From Clostridia bacterium (lineage in GTDB: Bacteria; Bacillota; Clostridia; Lachnospirales; Anaerotignaceae), in assembly GCA_910575055.1 (NCBI GenBank), contig CAJTDC010000020.1, forward strand, positions 1-53,636: a stretch of DNA of 53,636 bases. The letters run 5' to 3'. The notes under the pieces are model-generated. The model had not been told where the DNA came from. It did no database searches and was given only the letters and a program-made list of their open reading frames with translations. Below are positions 30,431-38,933 of this stretch, one piece after another. A program made the position numbers and the translations under genes. Position 1 is the first letter of the stretch. The number at the start of each line of letters is the position of its first letter.

Positions 30431-30458
30431 GTGCTATGCAAGTCATAGCACTTTTTTT
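30431..30458 (+). terminator. Rho-independent terminator
   Basis: GTGCTATG-caagt-CATAGCAC (30431-30451) is followed by seven T. Confidence 0.8.
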
Positions 30459-30780
30459 ATAAAATTTACATCATAAAACATATAAAAATACTATTTTTTA
30501 AATTTAAAATTGTGAATATAGCTATAAAAAAAGTATTATTTGTACAAAATAGAATATTTTTGTCAAAAAAGGCAATAAAAGAAAATATTTTAGTAAACAT
30601 AGTATAAATTTGATAGAAATAACAAAAAAAATATATTGACTAATATGCTCATTATAAATTATAATAAAAATAAAACTATCAAGATAGTTCTTAATATACC
30701 AAATAATAACAAATGTAATGTTAAAAATAGGATTTTTTGGTAGTTTAATCATAATTAATATTTAGAAGGAGATGACATCT
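30459..30780. promoter_or_regulatory. Upstream region of the BlaI/MecI gene
   Basis: No gene is seen. A promoter candidate TTGACT (30636-30641), 18 bp, TATAAT (30660-30665) lies about 115 bp before the start, so the leader would be long. No clean TACA-x-TGTA dyad of the BlaI type is visible. Confidence 0.4.
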
Positions 30781-31134
30781 ATGAAGATATTTGATTCAGA
30801 ATTAAGAGTGTTAGAGGTATTGTGGGAAGAACAAGAGATTAGAGCAAGTCAGGTTTGCAAGATATTAGAGGAAAAAATAGGATGGAATAGAAATACAACT
30901 TATACAGTAATTAAAAAATGTATAGAAAAGGGATATATAGAAAGAACAGAACCACATTTTGTCTGTAAGATATTAATTTCTAAAAAAGAAGTGCAAAAAC
31001 AAAGTGCATTAGATTTAGTAGATAAATTATTCGGCAGTTCAAAAACTGAATTTGTAAAAACATTTTTAGAAGAACAAACATTTACACAACAAGAAAAAGA
31101 AGAAATAAAGAAAATAGTAAATGAATGGAATTAA
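30781..31134 (+). CDS. BlaI/MecI-family repressor without a BlaR1 partner
   Basis: A 117-residue winged-helix repressor: ELRVLEVLWEEQEIRASQVC, NRNTTYTVIKKCIEKGYIER and a C-terminal dimerisation helix pair (LVDKLFGSSKTEFVKTFLEE). The family usually regulates beta-lactamase or Cu-transport genes with the BlaR1/MecR1 sensor-protease adjacent. No such gene is present on either side. The ATG at 30781 was chosen because AGAAGGAGA lies 9 bp upstream; an ATG at 30772 is too close. A strong terminator closes the gene, so it acts in trans. Confidence 0.85.
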   Translation: MKIFDSELRVLEVLWEEQEIRASQVCKILEEKIGWNRNTTYTVIKKCIEKGYIERTEPHFVCKILISKKEVQKQSALDLVDKLFGSSKTEFVKTFLEEQTFTQQEKEEIKKIVNEWN

Positions 31135-31143
31135 GAAATCAAA

Positions 31144-31172
31144 AAAACTCCTTGAATTTTAAGGAGTTTTTT
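31144..31172. terminator. Bidirectional terminator
   Basis: AAAACTCCTT (31144-31153) and AAGGAGTTTT (31161-31170) pair with a 7-base loop, and T-runs stand on both strands. It ends both convergent genes. Confidence 0.85.
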
Positions 31173-31174
31173 TA

Positions 31175-31939
31175 CTATAAACGAGTGTTGTGATAGCGAC
31201 CATGTTTTTCAGTTTTTTTAGTATATTGTATTGCCTCTTTGGGACAGTAATTAAGACAAGCAAGACACATATAACAATTTCCCTTGTCCCAGTAAGGTTT
31301 TTCTGATTTCATATGTATTATGTGAGTAGGACAAAGTGCTTCACATTTTCCACAACCAATACAGTCACCAGTAGTATAAAAATGTTTTGTATTGGTATAG
31401 AAGTGATGAAATAAATAATGTAGTAGTGTGCTTTTTAATAAAGGAAATTTTCCTTTTTCTACACGAAAAAAATTATTTTTTTGTAATGCTATCATTTTAG
31501 CAATTTTGTAAATTATTTTGTCTGCTTTGTCTAGTTTTTCTGTTTGTTGTTCTTTGCTCATAACATCAAATAAAACGACATAATTATCAGGCATAGCAAT
31601 AGAAAAACCGCTGTTTAAAAAAATATTTTTCTTTTTTAATATTTTTTTAAGTTCTTCCATAGTATTGCCTATATTTTCACCACAAGTAATTACAGCAAAA
31701 GTATAATAAGGAGCAATAGAAGAAATATCTAAATTTTCAATGAAAGTAATAATAGGTTTAGGAAGTCCCCAAGCATATACAGGAAAAACAAATCCTAGAT
31801 GTTCTCCTTCTGAAATAATATAGCTGTAATTGTTGTTTTGAATAATATCTGTGATATTACAAATAGGTTCTTGTAAAGAAGCAGAAAGCTGTTGTGCAGT
31901 ATATAAAGAATTTCCAGTTCCTGAAAAATAAAATATCAT
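31175..31939 (-). CDS. EFR1-type flavodoxin-ferredoxin fusion
   Basis: A 254-residue protein. The flavodoxin-like FMN fold starts FYFSGTGNSLYTAQ at residue 3, and the C-terminal part carries two [4Fe-4S] motifs (CIGCGKCEALCP and CYMCLACLNYCP). EFR1 proteins are probably electron carriers in anaerobes; a specific partner cannot be named. The gene stands alone between a BlaI-type gene and an HD hydrolase gene. The fold and cluster residues are all intact. Confidence 0.85.
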   Translation of the reverse strand: MIFYFSGTGNSLYTAQQLSASLQEPICNITDIIQNNNYSYIISEGEHLGFVFPVYAWGLPKPIITFIENLDISSIAPYYTFAVITCGENIGNTMEELKKILKKKNIFLNSGFSIAMPDNYVVLFDVMSKEQQTEKLDKADKIIYKIAKMIALQKNNFFRVEKGKFPLLKSTLLHYLFHHFYTNTKHFYTTGDCIGCGKCEALCPTHIIHMKSEKPYWDKGNCYMCLACLNYCPKEAIQYTKKTEKHGRYHNTRL

Positions 31940-32074
31940 AATACTATCCTTTCTTTTTGTATTGTGTTTGTCTATAAAAACATTGTAAAATTGTTATTTT
32001 TTATTATACACTTTTTTAAAAAGGAATGATATAGTATTTGCAAAAAGTATTTTGGTATTGGGGAGGAAAAATAA

Positions 32075-32491
32075 ATGATGCTGGAAAAAGCAATATTAAT
32101 TGCATTAAAAGCACATAATGGTCAAAAAGATAAAGCGGGAAAAAGTTATATATTACACCCGTTAAGAGTAATGCTGTGTTTTGAAAAAGAGGAACAACAA
32201 ATAGTTGCAGTACTTCATGATGTGCTGGAAGATAGTCAAATAACAAAACAAGATTTACAAAAAGCTGGTTTTTGTAATGAAGTAATAGAGGCAGTGGTTT
32301 GTTTGACAAAAAAAGAAAGAGAATGTTATTTTGATTATATCAAAAGAGTAAAACAAAATACGATTGCACGTGCAGTAAAATTGGCTGATTTAGAAGATAA
32401 TATGAATTTGGAAAGAATACAAAATATAACACAAGAAGATGTACTAAGAGTAGAAAAATATAAAAAAGCGAAACAAATGCTTCAAAAGTAA
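32075..32491 (+). CDS. HD-domain phosphohydrolase (MESH1-like)
   Basis: The 138-residue protein contains HNGQKDKAGKSYILHPLRVM and the metal-binding HD pair in VLHDVLEDSQI, with KLADLEDNMN as the last motif, as in the hydrolase half of RelA/SpoT and in the small alarmone hydrolases. The synthetase half is absent. It may hydrolyse (p)ppGpp or another nucleotide; the length is shorter than the usual 170-200 residues. The start could be 32075 or 32078, both behind GGGGAGG. A strong terminator follows. Confidence 0.75.
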   Translation: MMLEKAILIALKAHNGQKDKAGKSYILHPLRVMLCFEKEEQQIVAVLHDVLEDSQITKQDLQKAGFCNEVIEAVVCLTKKERECYFDYIKRVKQNTIARAVKLADLEDNMNLERIQNITQEDVLRVEKYKKAKQMLQK

Positions 32492-32493
32492 GT

Positions 32494-32532
32494 GTATGCA
32501 GTGCATTATTGTGATGCACTGCATACTTTTTT
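32494..32532 (+). terminator. Rho-independent terminator
   Basis: GTATGCAGTGCAT (32494-32506) and ATGCACTGCATAC (32514-32526) form a perfect 13-bp stem with six T after it. Confidence 0.88.
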
Positions 32533-32551
32533 ATATGTTATAAATGAGGGA

Positions 32552-32839
32552 TTATAATAATGTTTTATATAATGTAATTTTTAAAGGTTCTGAAAGCAAT
32601 TCATTTAATTGAGGGCATATTGTTGTAAAATGTTTACTGACATTATGTTTGTCTATAGCTAATTGGTCAGCCCAACATTCTATAAAAGCAATTTTTTCTG
32701 TATCATCTAAGCACTCGTGTAAATGATAAAATATGTTTCCAGCTTCTTTTTGAGAAGCTTCTACAAGTGGTTTTGCTAATTCTAAAAAAGTGTTTTTGTT
32801 TTTTTGAGGGAGTGTACCCTCTGCAATAATGTTAATCAT
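32552..32839 (-). CDS. ABM-domain (antibiotic biosynthesis monooxygenase-like) protein
   Basis: A 95-residue dimeric alpha-beta barrel subunit: NIIAEGTLPQKNKNTFLELA, EAGNIFYHLHECLDD, IAFIECWADQLAIDKH. ABM proteins act on quinones or as small monooxygenases. Its start overlaps the nitroreductase stop by 4 bp (ATGA), making one operon of two redox genes. This agrees with the HxlR-type regulator transcribed divergently at 33495. Confidence 0.85.
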   Translation of the reverse strand: MINIIAEGTLPQKNKNTFLELAKPLVEASQKEAGNIFYHLHECLDDTEKIAFIECWADQLAIDKHNVSKHFTTICPQLNELLSEPLKITLYKTLL

Positions 32840-33363
32840 AAAAAGTCCTCCGTGTTGTAAATAAGTTCTGAAATTGGTTTTCTGGTTTGACTGTGTCTTT
32901 GTGGAGAAAGTGCAGTATTTTCTTCTGCATAACCAATGGCAAGTATAGTAACTACATCTAAATCTTGAGGAATTGAAAATGCTTTTTTGACATCTTCAGG
33001 AGAATAATAGCCTATCCATACACTGCCTAAATCAAGGGAAGTAGCTTCTAACATCATATGGTCTGTTACAATAGCACAGTCAATGTCAGCAAAATATTTT
33101 TTGTCATAAGGTCTTTTCCAAGAGCAAGCGGTATCTGCTAATACAATTATAACAAAAGGTGCATTGTAGAAATCAACAAAAGGAGCAAGTTTTGAGAGTT
33201 GTTCAGGACTATCTAATATTAAAAGTTTTTGAGGCTGTAAATTTGCAGCAGTAGGTGCTACATGGGCAGCGTTGATAATAGCTTCTATTTTTTGTTTTTC
33301 TACTGGTTTAGATTGAAATTGTCTTGTGCTGTATCTTTTTTTAGCAAGTTCTAAAAAATCCAT
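32836..33363 (-). CDS. Nitroreductase-family flavoprotein
   Basis: A 175-residue FMN-dependent reductase. The start RYSTRQFQSKPVEKQKIEAI and the segment APTAANLQPQKLLIL are the typical FMN-binding blocks, and SVWIGYYSPEDVKKAFSIPQ continues the fold. It should reduce quinones, nitro compounds or reactive electrophiles with NAD(P)H. It is the first gene of the two-gene operon and faces the HxlR regulator, with a shared 131-bp control region. Confidence 0.88.
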   Translation of the reverse strand: MDFLELAKKRYSTRQFQSKPVEKQKIEAIINAAHVAPTAANLQPQKLLILDSPEQLSKLAPFVDFYNAPFVIIVLADTACSWKRPYDKKYFADIDCAIVTDHMMLEATSLDLGSVWIGYYSPEDVKKAFSIPQDLDVVTILAIGYAEENTALSPQRHSQTRKPISELIYNTEDFL

Positions 33364-33445
33364 TTAAAAATCTCCTTTCTGTATATTGCAAACAAATTTT
33401 TGTTTGTGATATAATTGTATCAGTTATTTTATAAAATACAAGTAC

Positions 33446-33459
33446 GCACTTTAAAGTGC
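33446..33459. promoter_or_regulatory. HxlR-type operator candidate
   Basis: GCACTTTAAAGTGC is a perfect 14-bp palindrome in the divergent region, flanked by GTAC and GTATAC. HxlR-family operators are palindromes of this kind. It is 36 bp before the regulator start. Confidence 0.6.
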
Positions 33460-33494
33460 AATAGTATACAAAAAGATACTATAAAGGAGATAAT

Positions 33495-33851
33495 ATGAAA
33501 CAATGTAAACAAGGGTATCATTGCCCTATGGAAGTTACACTAGAATTAATTGGAGGAAAATGGAAGGCATTACTTTTGTGGCATTTAATGGGAGGAACGC
33601 TTCGCTTTCATCAATTAAGAACGTTAGTACCTCAAGTAACACCTAAAATGCTAACACAACAACTTAGAGATTTAGAAAAAGATGGACTGATAGAAAGAAA
33701 GGTATATCCAGTAGTACCTCCAAAAGTAGAATATTCTCTATCAGAATTTGGAAAAAGTTTGATACCAATATTAGATGTTATGTGTAATTGGGGTAATGAG
33801 TATATAGAAAAAAATAATATTGTAATAAAGTGCCAGAAAGAGGCATTATAA
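33495..33851 (+). CDS. HxlR-family regulator
   Basis: A 118-residue winged-helix regulator beginning MKQCKQGYHCPMEVTLELIG. The N-terminal cysteines (residues 4 and 10) are those used by thiol-based HxlR/HypR/YodB sensors of electrophiles and disulfide stress. Core motifs are GGKWKALLLWHLMGG, RFHQLRTLVPQVTPKML and PPKVEYSLSEFGKSL. It most likely controls the nitroreductase/ABM operon and itself. Confidence 0.9.
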   Translation: MKQCKQGYHCPMEVTLELIGGKWKALLLWHLMGGTLRFHQLRTLVPQVTPKMLTQQLRDLEKDGLIERKVYPVVPPKVEYSLSEFGKSLIPILDVMCNWGNEYIEKNNIVIKCQKEAL

Positions 33852-34097
33852 ATTTGCAAAAAAAAGAATACAATTTTGAAAAGAAATAAACAAAAGTTGC
33901 TTGTATATATTGTATAAATTTAGTAGAAAATAAAATGTAAAAATTTTGAATATTGTCATAATAAATTATAGCTATGATTTAAAATTATAAAAAAGTGGCA
34001 GTTTTTAGGGAATTATATTAAATTTGAATTATTTTAATCTTTTTTATGATACAATGTTACAGAAAAAAATAAAAAGTGTGTAAAGGTCGGTGAAGAT

Positions 34098-37000
34098 ATG
34101 GAATTAGAAAAACAACAATATAATATAGCAAATAGACCTTTTACTCATTTACACGTTCATACAGAATATAGCCTTTTAGATGGTTCAGCAAAAATAAAGG
34201 AATTGGTACAAAGAACAAAAGAATTAGGTATGAATAGCATTGCTATAACAGACCATGGTGCAATGTATGGAGCAGTTGAGTTTTATAAAGCTGCAAAACA
34301 AACAGGTATAAAACCTATTATAGGTTGTGAAGTTTATGTTGCAAATGGCTCACGTTTGCAAAGAGATAATAAAAATGCCTATCAGTATACCCATTTAGTA
34401 CTTTTGGCAGAAAATGAGCAAGGCTATCAAAATTTAATTAAATTGGTGTCATATGGTTTTATTGATGGATTTTATTATAAACCCAGAGTAGACAAAGAAT
34501 TATTAAAAAAATATCATAAGGGAATTATCGCTTCTAGTGCTTGCCTTGCAGGTGCAGTAGCAAGAGATATATTAACGGTTTCCTATGAAAAAGCAAAACA
34601 GACCGCTTTAGAATATGAAGAAATATTTGGAAAAGGAAATTATTTTTTAGAATTGCAAGACCATGGTATGAGAGAACAAAAAGTAGTAAATGAAGCATTG
34701 AGAAAAATACATAATGAAACAGGTATTCCTATGATTTGTTCTAATGATAGCCATTATATTTATAAAGAGGATAGTGTATCACACGATATATTGTTATGTA
34801 TACAAACGGGAAAAACAGTTAATGATGAAAATAGAATGAGATATGAAGGTGGTCAATTTTATGTAAAAAGTGTAGAAGAAATGTACGCACTTTTTCCAGA
34901 AGATATAGAAGCACTAGAAAATACACAAGCCATTGCAGATAGGTGCAATGTAGAGTTTGTATTTCACGATTTAAAATTGCCACGTTTTGATGTGCCAGAA
35001 GGAAAAACAGCAAAGCAATATTTGAGAGAATTATGCTATGCAGGTTTTGCTCAAAAATATCCTAACGCATCAGAACAATTAAAAAAAAGATTAGATTATG
35101 AATTAAATACCATTGAAACAATGGGATATGTAGATTATTTTTTGATTGTTTGGGATTTTATTAAATTTTCAAAAGATAATGGTATTATAGTTGGACCAGG
35201 TAGAGGCTCAGCAGCAGGAAGTATTGTTTCTTATTGTCTGTCCATTACAACAATAGACCCTACCGCATATGATTTAATATTTGAAAGATTTTTAAATCCA
35301 GAAAGAGTAAGTATGCCAGATATTGATGTTGACTTTTGCTATGAAAGACGACAGGAAGTCATTGACTATGTAATTCAAAAATATGGAGAAGACCACGTTG
35401 CACAAATCATTACATTTGGAACAATGGCAGCAAGAGCAGCAATAAAAGATGTAGGACGTGCTTTGGCAATGCCTTATGCAGATGTAGATAGAATTTCAAA
35501 AATGATACCTACAGAATTGGGCATAACAATAGAAAAAGCATTAAAAACAAATTCAGAATTAAAACGAGCATATGATACAGAAGAAAATACACGTTATTTA
35601 ATAGATATGTCAAAAAGATTGGAAGGATTGCCAAGACACGCATCTACTCACGCCGCAGGGGTAGTGATATGTAGAGATGCTGTAATGGAATATGTGCCTT
35701 TAAATTCTAATGATGGAGCAATCACTACACAATATACTATGAATACATTGGAAGAATTAGGCATACTAAAAATGGACTTTTTGGGATTAAGAACATTAAC
35801 AGTAATACAAAATGCTGTAAAAGAAATTGAAAGAATACATAATATTACTATAGATATTGACCATATAGACCAGCAAGAACCAGAAGTATATCAACTGATA
35901 GCACAAGGAAAAACAGAAGGGATATTTCAGTTGGAAAGTGGCGGTATGAAGCAATTTTTAAAAGAATTGCAGCCAAGTAATTTAGAAGATTTGATTGCAG
36001 GTATATCTCTTTATCGTCCTGGTCCTATGGATTTTATACCAAAATATATCAAAGGAAAAAGAGAAAAAGAAAATATACAATACACACACCCATCGCTGGA
36101 ACCCATATTAAAAGCAACATATGGTTGTATTGTGTATCAAGAACAGGTTATGCAGATAGTGCGTGATTTAGCTGGATATAGCTTAGGGCGAAGCGATTTG
36201 GTACGTAGAGCAATGAGTAAGAAAAAAGCTGATGTTATGGCACAAGAGAGAAAAAATTTTATATATGGTATAGGAGAAGAAGTAGCAGGTTGTATTAAAA
36301 ATGGTATTGATGAAAAAACCGCAGCACAAATATTTGATGAAATGACAGATTTCGCAAAATATGCTTTTAATAAAAGTCACGCTGTTTGTTATGCTGTAGT
36401 AGGATATCAGACAGCTTGGTTAAAAACGCATTATCCTGTAGAATTTATGGCAGCATTGATGACGAGTGTTATGGATAATTCTGATAAATTGGCAGGATAT
36501 ATTGACGAGTGTAAAAAAATGAATATTACATTGTTGCCACCAGATATTAATGAAGGCTTTGGACATTTTTCGGTATCTGATGGAAAAATACGATTTAGTT
36601 TGTCAGCAATAAAGAATGTAGGAAAAAATACTATAAAAGCATTGGTAACAGAAAGAGAAAAAAATGGAGTATATACTTCTCTTACAGATTTCTGTAATCG
36701 TATGGAAACAGGAGAATTAAATAGGAGAAGTTTGGAAAGCCTTATAAAAGCAGGTGCGTTTGACTCTTTGGGAGGATTTCGTTCTCAGTATATGACAGTA
36801 TATAAAAGTATATTAGATGGTATTGGACAATCCCGTAAAAATAATTTAGAAGGGCAAATGTCTTTGTTTGATATGGAGGGACAAGAAAAAACGTATACTG
36901 TAGAAGAATTGCCTAAAAAAGAAGAATACCCTATAAAAGAAAAATTTACATTAGAAAAAGAAGTGCTAGGGATTTATGTAAGTGGTCACCCCCTCGCAGA

Positions 37001-37583
37001 ATATGAAGAAATATTAAAACAAAAAATAAATTATAATAGTAAAGATTTTTTAGTAAAGGAAGACCAAAATGCTAAAATATTTGATGGGCAAAGAGTAACA
37101 ATAGGTGGTATGATAATACATAAAAGTGTAAAACATACCAGAACAGGTACAAAGATGGCTTTTTTAACACTAGAAGATTTAAGTGGTACAATAGAAGTTG
37201 TTGTATTTTCAAATGTGTATGAAAAAGTGTCCCATCAAATACAAGAAGATGCTGTTGTAATAGTAAAGGGTAGAGCAAGTATTTCGGCAGAAGGAGAAGC
37301 AAAATTGATTGCTTCACAAATAGACTTTTTGAATACAGAGGAGAAACAATATTCTGTGTTATGGTTGATGATTACAGAACAAAGTAAAGTAACACAGCAA
37401 GATGTAAAAAAAGTGCTTTTAAAATATCATGGTAATATGCCTGTATATGTTGTAGATAAAAAAACAGGACAAAGACTCAAAGCAGATAGTCGTTATTGGT
37501 TTGAGCAAAGTACTTTGGCAATACAAGAGTTAGAGTTGCTTTTAGGTAATAATAATGTGATTGTAAAAAATAAAAATATATAG
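34098..37583 (+). CDS. dnaE: DNA polymerase III alpha subunit, DnaE type
   Basis: A 1161-residue replicative polymerase. The PHP domain starts FTHLHVHTEYSLLDGS and has ITDHGAMYGAVEFY. Catalytic aspartates are in PDIDVDF at about 407-413 (D408, D410) and a third lies further on. The C-terminal part has the helix-hairpin-helix and OB-fold segments (SGTIEVVVFSNVYEKVS, VIVKGRASI). Length and order match bacterial DnaE rather than PolC, which carries an exonuclease insert. It starts after GGTCGGTGA with a weak ribosome site. No gene is seen in the 246 bp before it. Confidence 0.96.
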   Translation: MELEKQQYNIANRPFTHLHVHTEYSLLDGSAKIKELVQRTKELGMNSIAITDHGAMYGAVEFYKAAKQTGIKPIIGCEVYVANGSRLQRDNKNAYQYTHLVLLAENEQGYQNLIKLVSYGFIDGFYYKPRVDKELLKKYHKGIIASSACLAGAVARDILTVSYEKAKQTALEYEEIFGKGNYFLELQDHGMREQKVVNEALRKIHNETGIPMICSNDSHYIYKEDSVSHDILLCIQTGKTVNDENRMRYEGGQFYVKSVEEMYALFPEDIEALENTQAIADRCNVEFVFHDLKLPRFDVPEGKTAKQYLRELCYAGFAQKYPNASEQLKKRLDYELNTIETMGYVDYFLIVWDFIKFSKDNGIIVGPGRGSAAGSIVSYCLSITTIDPTAYDLIFERFLNPERVSMPDIDVDFCYERRQEVIDYVIQKYGEDHVAQIITFGTMAARAAIKDVGRALAMPYADVDRISKMIPTELGITIEKALKTNSELKRAYDTEENTRYLIDMSKRLEGLPRHASTHAAGVVICRDAVMEYVPLNSNDGAITTQYTMNTLEELGILKMDFLGLRTLTVIQNAVKEIERIHNITIDIDHIDQQEPEVYQLIAQGKTEGIFQLESGGMKQFLKELQPSNLEDLIAGISLYRPGPMDFIPKYIKGKREKENIQYTHPSLEPILKATYGCIVYQEQVMQIVRDLAGYSLGRSDLVRRAMSKKKADVMAQERKNFIYGIGEEVAGCIKNGIDEKTAAQIFDEMTDFAKYAFNKSHAVCYAVVGYQTAWLKTHYPVEFMAALMTSVMDNSDKLAGYIDECKKMNITLLPPDINEGFGHFSVSDGKIRFSLSAIKNVGKNTIKALVTEREKNGVYTSLTDFCNRMETGELNRRSLESLIKAGAFDSLGGFRSQYMTVYKSILDGIGQSRKNNLEGQMSLFDMEGQEKTYTVEELPKKEEYPIKEKFTLEKEVLGIYVSGHPLAEYEEILKQKINYNSKDFLVKEDQNAKIFDGQRVTIGGMIIHKSVKHTRTGTKMAFLTLEDLSGTIEVVVFSNVYEKVSHQIQEDAVVIVKGRASISAEGEAKLIASQIDFLNTEEKQYSVLWLMITEQSKVTQQDVKKVLLKYHGNMPVYVVDKKTGQRLKADSRYWFEQSTLAIQELELLLGNNNVIVKNKNI

Positions 37584-37826
37584 CATAATCAATAAAAAAG
37601 AAATAAATTTATTATTTACAATGTGGGCTGTAGCGTTTACAATATTAACAAAAGCATAAATTCATAAAAATGGTAAATTGCAGTGAAAGCCTTAAAAAAT
37701 GTTTTATTTTTAGGGATTTGGGGAATAGAAATAAGAAGTAATGTATTGCTTTACCATTTTTGTTCCACACTGCTTATAGTTATAAATAAAAAAAGAGAAA
37801 CGATGAAGATTGGGAGGAATGGAAGC

Positions 37827-38810
37827 ATGGAACATAATCTGAAAAAAATCGGTGTCTTAACAAGTGGAGGCGATGCTCCTGGCATGAATGCTGCCATTAG
37901 AGCAGTTGCTAGAACAGGTATTAATAATGGTATTGAAGTAGTAGGTATTCGTAAAGGATATGATGGTTTGCTCAATGCTGACATTAAGACATTAGAAGGA
38001 AAAAATGTTTCTGATATTATTAACAGAGGTGGTACAATATTGCATACAGCACGCTGCCTAGAAATGTTAACAGAAGAAGGACAAGAAAAAGCAGCCAAAA
38101 TTTATAAAGTTTTGGGATTAGATGGATTGATTGTAATTGGCGGTGATGGTTCTTTTAGAGGATGTCAAGCATTGGCAAAACATGGTGTAAATTGTATTGG
38201 TATTCCTGCAACGATTGATTTGGATATGAATTGTACAGAGTATACAATAGGTTTTGATACTGCTGTAAATACAGGAACAGAAGCAATCAATAAACTAAGA
38301 GATACTTCCAGTTCACATGAAAGATGTTCTGTAGTAGAAGTAATGGGTAGAGATGCAGGATATATTGCATTGTGGTGTGCTATGGCTGGTGGTGCAGAAG
38401 AAGTACTATTGCCAGAAGAAAAAGATATGATAAATAATGAAAGAGTAATACAGCAAATATTAGAAAATAGAAGTAAAGGAAAACGCCATAATTTAATTGT
38501 AGTTGCAGAAGGCGTTGGTGGTTCACAAAAATTAGCAAAAGAAATACAAGAAATTACAGGAATACAAACAAGAGCGACAATATTAGGACATTTGCAAAGA
38601 GGAGGTAATCCAACAGCACTTGACCGTATGCACGCTTCTATTATGGGTTATAAAGCTGTACAAGCGTTAATGAATGGAGAAAGAACAAGAGTTGTTGTAT
38701 ATAATAAAGGACAATATGGTACAATGGATATAGAGGAAGCATTAGCAATGTCAAAAAGATATGATGCTGAATTATATGACATTGTAAAAACATTGGCAAT
38801 TTCAAAATAA
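37827..38810 (+). CDS. pfkA: ATP-dependent 6-phosphofructokinase
   Basis: The 327-residue enzyme phosphorylates fructose 6-phosphate in glycolysis. Motifs GGDAPGMNAAIRA, GGDGSFRG and VVEVMGRDAG are in place. The active-site segment is PATIDLDMNCTE rather than the usual PGTIDNDIxGTD; the catalytic aspartate of TID is kept, but the second position and its neighbours differ. I chose the ATG at 37827, 9 bp after GGAGG, over an upstream start at 37683 that would add an unrelated N-terminus. pyk follows, as in many Firmicutes. Confidence 0.93.
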   Translation: MEHNLKKIGVLTSGGDAPGMNAAIRAVARTGINNGIEVVGIRKGYDGLLNADIKTLEGKNVSDIINRGGTILHTARCLEMLTEEGQEKAAKIYKVLGLDGLIVIGGDGSFRGCQALAKHGVNCIGIPATIDLDMNCTEYTIGFDTAVNTGTEAINKLRDTSSSHERCSVVEVMGRDAGYIALWCAMAGGAEEVLLPEEKDMINNERVIQQILENRSKGKRHNLIVVAEGVGGSQKLAKEIQEITGIQTRATILGHLQRGGNPTALDRMHASIMGYKAVQALMNGERTRVVVYNKGQYGTMDIEEALAMSKRYDAELYDIVKTLAISK

Positions 38811-38826
38811 AAAAGGAATAAAAAGT

Positions 38827-38881
38827 ACCGTAAATAAAAGGCAAATGCTGTAATAAAGTTATTTGCCTGTTACGGTTCTTT
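38827..38881 (+). terminator. Composite terminator after pfkA
   Basis: An outer stem ACCGTAA/TTACGGT (38827-38876) and inner stem AGGCAAAT/ATTTGCCT enclose a loop, and TCTTTTTG follows. It could also act as an attenuator for pyk. Confidence 0.65.
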
Positions 38882-38933
38882 TTGTGTCATAATATAACAA
38901 ATAATATAATGATATTAAAGGAGGAATGTTGTT

